Positions 14,060-18,629 of a stretch of DNA of 18,629 nucleotides are shown piece after piece. The stretch's first letter is position 1. Every line of letters begins with the position of its first letter. The notes under the pieces are model-generated. The model was not told where the DNA came from. It made no database searches and worked only from the letters and a program-made list of their open reading frames with translations. A program made the translations under genes and the position numbers. Source of the stretch: CBDTYW01 sp965364735 (GTDB taxonomy: Bacteria; Actinomycetota; Nitriliruptoria; Nitriliruptorales; Nitriliruptoraceae); the NCBI GenBank assembly GCA_965364735.1, contig CBDTYW010000044.1:1-18629 (forward strand), written 5' to 3'.

Positions 14060-14697
14060 CGTCTCACCTCGGGGTCTGGTGCGGTCTCGGATTCCAGGGC
14101 TCGGCTCACGGCCCTGCGGGCGCGGTCGATGACCGCCGGATCATCGTGCAGGATGAAGGCCGTGTTCGCGGACACGACGAGGGCGTTGAGCGCGAAGACC
14201 AGGAGCTCGACGTCCGTCTCGGGGCGCAGCTGTCCGAGCGTGATCGCCTCCGCCGCAGCGGCGGTCAGCAGTGCGATCCAGTCGTGCTGGTTGACCGCGA
14301 CGAGCTCGCGGACGGGGCCGGGGCGGCCTCCGAGCTCTGCCGCTGCCGCAGCGAAGAAGCAGCCGCCCGGCAGGGTGCGCTCTTCGACGTAGGACAGGAA
14401 CGACGCGCACAGCTGGCGGAGTCGGTCGATCCCACGCCTGCTGAGCGCCGGTGTGACGACCACGTCGATGAAGAGCGCTCGTGCGGTCTCGACGGTGGCG
14501 AGCTGGAGCTCCTCCTTCGAGCCGAAGTGCGCGTAGATCCCGCTCTTGGACGTCCCCGTGGCTTCGGCCAGCTTGCCGATGCTGAGGCCGTCGAGTCCCT
14601 CGATGGTTGCCAGCGACACCGCGGACTCGAGGATCCGGCGCTTGGTCCGCTCGCCGTCGGATCGCGTGCGTCGGGTGGGGCGGGGGGTGGCGTCCAT
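14056..14697 (-). CDS. TetR/AcrR family transcriptional regulator
   Basis: The 213-residue product has the N-terminal TetR helix-turn-helix: RTKRRILESAVSLATIEGLD, LSIGKLAEATGTSKSGIYAH (38-57) and FGSKEELQLA. The C-terminal ligand domain has GGCFFAAAAAELGGRPGPVR and a hydrophobic helix VFALNALVVSANTAFIL. It presumably represses its own operon (tetR plus decarboxylase) and the divergent methyltransferase until a small ligand binds. Two perfect palindromes in the intergenic region are the likely operators. There is no Shine-Dalgarno sequence before the ATG at 14697, and a TATCTT -10 box lies seven bases upstream, so the transcript is probably leaderless. In-frame sequence upstream of 14697 overlaps the promoter and the methyltransferase and was rejected. 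Confidence 0.92.
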   Translation of the reverse strand: MDATPRPTRRTRSDGERTKRRILESAVSLATIEGLDGLSIGKLAEATGTSKSGIYAHFGSKEELQLATVETARALFIDVVVTPALSRRGIDRLRQLCASFLSYVEERTLPGGCFFAAAAAELGGRPGPVRELVAVNQHDWIALLTAAAAEAITLGQLRPETDVELLVFALNALVVSANTAFILHDDPAVIDRARRAVSRALESETAPDPEVRR

Positions 14698-14704
14698 GAT
14701 TGAC

Positions 14705-14710
14705 AAGATA
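14705..14710 (-). promoter_or_regulatory. -10 box of the tetR-decarboxylase operon, leaderless
   Basis: TATCTT on the minus strand ends seven bases before the A of the tetR ATG, so transcription would begin at the start codon. It overlaps the -35 of the divergent promoter by one base, making the two promoters mutually exclusive. No clear -35 is seen. Confidence 0.45.
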
Positions 14711-14712
14711 GC

Positions 14713-14724
14713 ACGACCGGTCGT
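14713..14724. promoter_or_regulatory. TetR operator candidate 1
   Basis: ACGACCGGTCGT is a perfect 12-bp palindrome between the -35 and -10 of the methyltransferase promoter, and just upstream of the tetR -10. It has the same ACGA-N4-TCGT half-sites as candidate 2, centred 24 bases away. Confidence 0.65.
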
Positions 14725-14736
14725 ACTTTCTGTGCC

Positions 14737-14748
14737 ACGATCGATCGT
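14737..14748. promoter_or_regulatory. TetR operator candidate 2
   Basis: ACGATCGATCGT is a perfect 12-bp palindrome directly after the inferred start point of the methyltransferase transcript. It shares ACGA-N4-TCGT with candidate 1; the centres are 24 bases apart, a little over two helical turns. Confidence 0.6.
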
Positions 14749-14768
14749 TCGCTCTCCAAGGAATCGGC

Positions 14769-15572
14769 ATGGCCAGCACGGACACCGAAGTTCGTGACGC
14801 CGAGTGGCAGGTTGCCGGCCGTGGCTGGGGGGCCCGGGCCCTGGAGTGGGCCTACCTCTTCGAGCCGTACGCCAGACCAGCGAACGAGGTGGTCCTCGAC
14901 CGGCTGGGCGTGGCTGCCGGGACACGGTTCTGCGATGTCGCCTGTGGAGCGGGTCTCGCCGCCCACACGGCGCACCGACGCGGCGCGTCGGTGTCGGGCC
15001 TGGACGCCTCGCACGCGCTCGTTGACATCGCCACGGCACGCACCCCGGAGGGCAGCTTCCACGTCGGCGACATGAACGCGCTCCCGTTCGCGGACGACAG
15101 CTTCGACGTGGTGACGAGCTTCAACGGGATCTGGAAGGGCTGCGAGGCCGCGCTCGGGGAGGTGCACCGGGTGCTCGCCGACCACGGCTCGTTCGGGATG
15201 ACGTTCTGGGGCGCCCCGGAGCGGATGGGGCTCCTCCCCTACTTCGTCAAGATCTACGAGCTCTCGCCGCCCAGCCACCAGGCTGCGACGACGGAGCTCG
15301 GCGACACCCGACGCGTCGCCGAGGAGATGCTGCGCTCGACAGGGTTCGTCGTCCACGACCACGGGACGGTCGAGGTGGTGAACGAGTGGCCCGACGTCGC
15401 GACGGCGGTCCGTGCCCTCGCGGCAGCAGGACCGGCCGTGCCCGTGATCGAGGCAGTCGGCTACGAGAGCTTCTGCCAGGAGCTGCGGGAGGTGATCGCC
15501 CCGCTGTCGACGACATCCGGCGGTGTCCGCATCACCTCCGAGCTCGGATGGGTCACGGCCAACGCCGCCTGA
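14769..15572 (+). CDS. Class I SAM-dependent methyltransferase
   Basis: The 267-residue product has the Rossmann-type methyltransferase fold (Methyltransf_11 pattern). Motif I is FCDVACGAGLAAHTA (54-68), D79 in SGLDASHALVD should bind the SAM ribose, DMNALPFADDSFDVV (101-115) contains motif II, and EVHRVLADHGSFGMTFWG (131-148) contains motif III. It transfers a methyl group from SAM to an unidentified small molecule; whether O-, N- or C-methylation cannot be told. The ATG at 14769 has AAGGA six bases upstream. It is divergent from tetR with two shared operator palindromes, which places it in the same regulon as the decarboxylase. It converges on the hibernation-factor gene with only six bases between stops. 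Confidence 0.88.
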   Translation: MASTDTEVRDAEWQVAGRGWGARALEWAYLFEPYARPANEVVLDRLGVAAGTRFCDVACGAGLAAHTAHRRGASVSGLDASHALVDIATARTPEGSFHVGDMNALPFADDSFDVVTSFNGIWKGCEAALGEVHRVLADHGSFGMTFWGAPERMGLLPYFVKIYELSPPSHQAATTELGDTRRVAEEMLRSTGFVVHDHGTVEVVNEWPDVATAVRALAAAGPAVPVIEAVGYESFCQELREVIAPLSTTSGGVRITSELGWVTANAA

Positions 15573-15578
15573 ATCTGC

Positions 15579-15920
15579 TCAGCGAACGCGCAGGTGAGGG
15601 TTGTTGCGGGGCTCGGTGCGGTTCTTGGCATCGGTGATCTGTCGGATCAGGTCGTTGCGCACCTCGACGAGGGCGGCGTCAAGATCCGGGAGCTCTGAGG
15701 TGGCGACCATGGTCGGGCGCCCCGCGACGTGGGCCTCGATGACCGTGCGCTGACTGACGCTGTCACGCTCCTTGACCCCGACGAGCAGCTTCACCGCGTC
15801 CTCGCGGAACGAGCGCAAGCGCTCGTCCAGACGTCCGAGCAGCTCGACGACGCGGTCGAACTCCGATGCGTGGAACCCGTGGGTCAGCTGCAGGCTGGTG
15901 GCGACGCTTGCCGTGGTCAT
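15579..15920 (-). CDS. Short ribosome hibernation factor-like protein (HPF/RaiA-like)
   Basis: The 113-residue product has the layout of the HPF/RaiA (S30AE) N-terminal domain: an amphipathic helix DRVVELLGRLDERLRSF (22-38), strands VKLLVGVKERD and SQRTVIEAHVAGRPTMVATS, then the second helix DLDAALVEVRNDLIRQITDA (79-98) and a basic tail. Proteins of this type bind the 30S decoding region and inactivate or protect ribosomes in stationary phase. The C-terminal dimerisation domain of long HPF is absent. The identification rests on secondary-structure pattern, not on strong identity, so another dsRBD-like alpha-beta protein is possible. The ATG at 15920 has AAGGA seven bases upstream. It is divergent from the WS/DGAT operon. 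Confidence 0.6.
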   Translation of the reverse strand: MTTASVATSLQLTHGFHASEFDRVVELLGRLDERLRSFREDAVKLLVGVKERDSVSQRTVIEAHVAGRPTMVATSELPDLDAALVEVRNDLIRQITDAKNRTEPRNNPHLRVR

Positions 15921-16057
15921 GGAGTCGTTCCTTGATGGGATGGAAGCTCGACCCTACGAACCTGGCGCTGCGATCGGCAGGGCCGAAGGTCACACGAACT
16001 GGTGACGTCCGGCGCGCCGAGCTGACGATCGGCCCCTCGTCCGGCCCGGGCTGGGCT

Positions 16058-16071
16058 GGGACGTTCGTCAC
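16058..16071. promoter_or_regulatory. DosR-box-like imperfect palindrome
   Basis: GGGAC-GTTC-GTCAC lies between the hibernation-factor-like gene and the WS/DGAT genes. It matches nine of the ten core bases of the mycobacterial DosR half-sites (GGGAC-N4-GTCCC), but the outer bases and the centre do not fit well. It is a chance candidate in GC-rich DNA. Confidence 0.2.
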
Positions 16072-16149
16072 ATGTTTCCAGTCCTTCGCCCCTACCTGCC
16101 GGGACGCGCACGCGTGACGATGGCACTCCTCTCCGGAAGGCACCGTGTC

Positions 16150-17568
16150 GTGAGCTCGGATCGAATGAACCCTCTGGATGTGTGGTTCCTGCACCTCGAG
16201 GATGACAGCGACCAGCTGCACATCGGGTCCGTCGGTGTCTTCGAGGGACCGACCCCACCATTCGCGGAGATGCTCGATCTGGTCGAACGCAAGCTCCCGA
16301 AGGTCCCGCGCTACCGACAGCGCGTGCAGCGCGTGCCGATGGATCTGGCCCGACCGATCTGGGTCGACGACCCCGACTTCGCGCTGAGCTACCACGTCCG
16401 CCACACAGCTCTCCCGGCACCCGGAGGTGACGCGGAGCTGCAGGCTCTGGTCGGCAGGCTGATGTCTCAGCCGCTGGACCACCGTCGCCCGATGTGGGAG
16501 ATGTGGCAGATCGATGGGCTGTCTGACGGCCGGTGGGCAGTCGTGTCGAAGGTCCACCACTGCCTCGTTGACGGGATCGCCGGGACGGACCTCGTCGCGA
16601 CGATCCTGAACCTGACGCCGGACGAGGAGCCGGGCGCATGGCAGCCGTGGACGCCGGTGCCGGGGCCGAGCACGGCAGCGCTCGTGCGCGATGCAGCCGG
16701 GGAACGCCTGGAGGAGATCGGTGGGCTCGTGCGTGGATTCGGCTCGGCGCTGCGACGCCCTGGCCGCTCGCTGGACACCGCCACCTCCTACGCCCGTGGT
16801 GCGGCCGAGCTGCTGCGGCTGGGCCGTTTCCCGTCGCGGACGAGCCTGAACGGCCCGATCGGCCCTCACCGCCGGTGGATGTGGGCGTCGACGACCCACG
16901 ACGACGTCCGGCAGGTGCAGGCAGCGTTCGGCGTGAAGCACAACGACGTCGTCCTGGCGGCGATCGCCCGAGGGTTCCGGGACCTGCTCCGTGAACGTCA
17001 CGAGCTCGGCGAGGTGTCGGAGCTGCGGACGATCGTGCCGGTGTCCCTGCGCGGGACCGGCGATGGGCAGATGGACAACAAGGTGTCCGCCATGTTCACG
17101 AGCCTGCCGGTCGGAGAGGGTGACGCGGTCGCGCGTCTGACGGCGGTGTCCTCGGAGATGGTCCGGCTGAAGGGGTCCGGGGAGGCCGACGCGACGGCGC
17201 TGCTGGTGGCAAGCACCAGTCTGGCTCCACCGTGGGTCATGCGCCTCGGCCTCGGCGCTTTGACGCGGATCGTCCAGCGGACCGGTCAACGGGCGGTCAA
17301 CACGGTCACCACCAACGTTCCAGGCCCGCCGGTACCGCTGTACCTGCTGGGGCGCCGCCTCATGGAGATCCACCCCTACGTACCGATCGCGGAGGGGCTG
17401 CGCGTCGGCATCGCCATCTACACCTACGACGGCAACATCTCGTTCGGCCTGACGGGCGACACCGCCACGACGGAGGACCTCGGCGTCCTCGCCCGAGGCA
17501 TCGAGGACGGCGTGCGTGAGCTCGTCCTCGCGTCCACGCGACGCCCGACGCACCGCGAGGTCGTCTGA
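16150..17568 (+). CDS. WS/DGAT family acyltransferase (wax ester/triacylglycerol synthase)
   Basis: The 472-residue product is a bacterial wax ester synthase/acyl-CoA:diacylglycerol acyltransferase, which joins acyl-CoA to diacylglycerol or a fatty alcohol to make storage lipid. It shows MNPLDVWFLHLE at the start, the catalytic HHxxxDG as HHCLVDG (136-142), PLDHRRPMWEMWQIDGL before it, HNDVVLAAIARGFRDLL, IVPVSLRG, the NVPGPP block and YTYDGNISFGLTGD near the end. The length is typical for the family. I chose the GTG at 16150 because GGAAGG lies about nine bases upstream and the family N-terminus begins a few residues later; the ATG at 16072 adds an unrelated Arg-rich leader. Its stop overlaps the next start (TGATG). 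Confidence 0.92.
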   Translation: MSSDRMNPLDVWFLHLEDDSDQLHIGSVGVFEGPTPPFAEMLDLVERKLPKVPRYRQRVQRVPMDLARPIWVDDPDFALSYHVRHTALPAPGGDAELQALVGRLMSQPLDHRRPMWEMWQIDGLSDGRWAVVSKVHHCLVDGIAGTDLVATILNLTPDEEPGAWQPWTPVPGPSTAALVRDAAGERLEEIGGLVRGFGSALRRPGRSLDTATSYARGAAELLRLGRFPSRTSLNGPIGPHRRWMWASTTHDDVRQVQAAFGVKHNDVVLAAIARGFRDLLRERHELGEVSELRTIVPVSLRGTGDGQMDNKVSAMFTSLPVGEGDAVARLTAVSSEMVRLKGSGEADATALLVASTSLAPPWVMRLGLGALTRIVQRTGQRAVNTVTTNVPGPPVPLYLLGRRLMEIHPYVPIAEGLRVGIAIYTYDGNISFGLTGDTATTEDLGVLARGIEDGVRELVLASTRRPTHREVV

Positions 17569-18629
17569 TGCGCCGACGCATGTCCCCCGCGGACGCCGTC
17601 TGGTATCTGGGTGAGAGCCCGGCGAACCCGATGATGATCTCCTCGATCCTCTGGTTCGACCGACCCCCGGATCTCGACCGCTTCCGCACGTTGCTCATGG
17701 ATCGCCTGGTCGCGCGCCACCCGGTCTTCCGGGAACGCATCGTTCCGTCGGGGATCCCGGTCCTGCTGCCGACGTGGGAGGACCACCCCGGGTTCGATCT
17801 CGACGAACACGTCGAGGTGCACGAGCTCGAGGCTCCCGGAGACCACGCGGCCCTGGAACGGATCTGCGGGCAGCAACGCAGCCAGCCGTTGGACCGGGCC
17901 CGGCCGCTCTGGAAGATCGACGTGATGACGGGCTACCGGAGCACCGGCTGCGCGATGCACGTCCGAATCCACCACAGCGTGGGCGACGGCCTCGCGATGA
18001 TGGCCCTGTTGCTGGGCCTGTCGGACGAGTTCGAGACCGGTGCCATCCCCGTGGCCGACGATCCGGACCATCTCCCTCTGGGTCGTGAGATCCTCCATCG
18101 GACCGAGCAGGGGCTCGTCGCTGCAGCGCGGGCGGCGTTGCATCCCGGTCAGGTCGCATCGACCCTGGGGCGCACGGCGCGTGACGTTGCATGGGGTGCC
18201 CGTCTGCTGGTGCCTGCGATGGCCCCGCGGAGCGGCTTGATCGGCCGTCCCAGCGGGACGAAGCGGATGGCCTGGGATGCCGCCGGCCTGCCGCTCGACG
18301 CGGTGAAGGCCACGGGACGCCAGATGGGCGCGACGGTCAACGACGTCCTGCTCACGTTGCTCACCGGAGCGCTGCACCACTACCTCGACGAGCGCGACGA
18401 CCTGGTCGACGAGGTGCTCGTCATGGTGCCGGTCAACCTGCGGTCCCCCGGGCAACCGCTGCCCCGACACCTGGGCAACCAGATCGGCCTGCTGCCGGTC
18501 CGGCTCCCGGTGGGGCTCGGGTCGGCGCCGGAACGTCTGGCGGCCGTCCAGGAACGACTGCTGACGCTGAAGGACTCTCCGGCTCCCGCGGTCTCTCGCG
18601 CCTTGCTCGCGGGGACGTCGTTGCTGACC
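17568..18629 (+). CDS. Second WS/DGAT family acyltransferase, 3' end beyond right edge
   Basis: An open frame from the ATG at 17568 runs to the right edge, 354 codons without a stop. It begins MRRRMSPADAVWYLGE and carries RLVARHPVFRERIVP, QPLDRARPLWKIDVM, the catalytic HHSVGDG (135-141), GATVNDVLLTLLTGAL and VPVNLRSP. The last third, including the NVPGP region, is missing. It is clearly diverged from the upstream copy. The ATG uses the last base of the previous stop (TGATG), so the two are translationally coupled. An internal ATG at 17580 is an alternative start. Two synthases in one transcript may act on different acceptors or work as a complex, which cannot be decided here. Confidence 0.9.
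   Translation, partial: MRRRMSPADAVWYLGESPANPMMISSILWFDRPPDLDRFRTLLMDRLVARHPVFRERIVPSGIPVLLPTWEDHPGFDLDEHVEVHELEAPGDHAALERICGQQRSQPLDRARPLWKIDVMTGYRSTGCAMHVRIHHSVGDGLAMMALLLGLSDEFETGAIPVADDPDHLPLGREILHRTEQGLVAAARAALHPGQVASTLGRTARDVAWGARLLVPAMAPRSGLIGRPSGTKRMAWDAAGLPLDAVKATGRQMGATVNDVLLTLLTGALHHYLDERDDLVDEVLVMVPVNLRSPGQPLPRHLGNQIGLLPVRLPVGLGSAPERLAAVQERLLTLKDSPAPAVSRALLAGTSLLT

Larger units (their letters stand above)
14700..14729 (+). promoter_or_regulatory. Promoter of the methyltransferase gene
   Basis: TTGACA (14700-14705) is a perfect -35 hexamer. After an 18-base spacer TACTTT (14724-14729) fits as -10, with a start point near 14736. The first operator palindrome fills the spacer and touches the -10, so a bound repressor would block the polymerase. 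Confidence 0.6.

Noticed and set aside
12698..14392. Plus-strand open frame of 564 codons over the decarboxylase and tetR
   Set aside because: It is antisense to two genes with complete catalytic and DNA-binding motifs; the translation is Arg/Asp/His-rich with no domain.
15989..16006. Inverted repeat GTCAC-N8-GTGAC upstream of the hibernation-factor-like gene
   Set aside because: A 5-bp stem with an 8-base spacer is expected by chance often enough; no regulator nearby is linked to it.
15763..17553. Minus-strand open frame of 596 codons over the WS/DGAT gene
   Set aside because: The plus strand encodes HHCLVDG and other WS/DGAT blocks over the same span; the minus-strand frame is a high-GC artefact.

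Overview
The window is GC-rich DNA with strong G/C bias at third codon positions and looks like the chromosome of an actinomycete (phylum Actinomycetota). The evidence is the set of families: DUF3097 and DUF3039 proteins, a PAC2-family protein, a mycobacterial-type adenosine kinase, a mycobacterial-type SerC, and two WS/DGAT acyltransferases in tandem. I cannot place it below phylum. I see no insertion sequence, prophage, integrase, CRISPR array, tRNA or rRNA. It reads as ordinary chromosome with one small regulated accessory-looking module near 12.6-15.6 kb.

Layout. (1) 1-2219, minus strand: acyl-CoA thioesterase-like hotdog protein, DUF3039 protein, small Cys4 protein, DUF3097 protein and the start of an unknown gene that runs off the left edge. 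(2) 2337-5553, plus strand: two tandem HDOD proteins with degenerate EAL-like N-terminal domains, a hairpin, then a small membrane protein carrying four helix-hairpin-helix motifs. (3) 5583-6366, minus strand: RNase HI and a Cys4 zinc-ribbon protein, one base apart. (4) 6562-8933, plus strand: a lysine-tailed basic protein that probably ends in a short histone fold, a large hairpin, a PAC2-family protein and adenosine kinase. (5) 8953-11431: serC (minus) and an aspartate-type aminotransferase (plus), divergently transcribed. (6) 11616-12518: a lipoprotein made of two near-identical His-rich domains, ending in an 11-bp-stem hairpin. (7) 12626-15572: a TetR regulator overlapping a group II PLP decarboxylase on the minus strand, divergent from a SAM methyltransferase on the plus strand. 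Two perfect 12-bp palindromes of the form ACGA-N4-TCGT lie in the 71-bp gap between them. (8) 15579-18629: a ribosome-hibernation-factor-like gene (minus), then two overlapping WS/DGAT wax ester/triacylglycerol synthase genes (plus), the second cut by the right edge.

The most notable items are the histone-fold/lysine-tail protein at 6562, the TetR divergon with its two matched operators, the internally duplicated lipoprotein, the membrane-tethered helix-hairpin-helix protein, and the pairing of a hibernation factor with storage-lipid synthases around a DosR-like palindrome. All functional statements are read from translated motifs and known family signatures; no database search was run.
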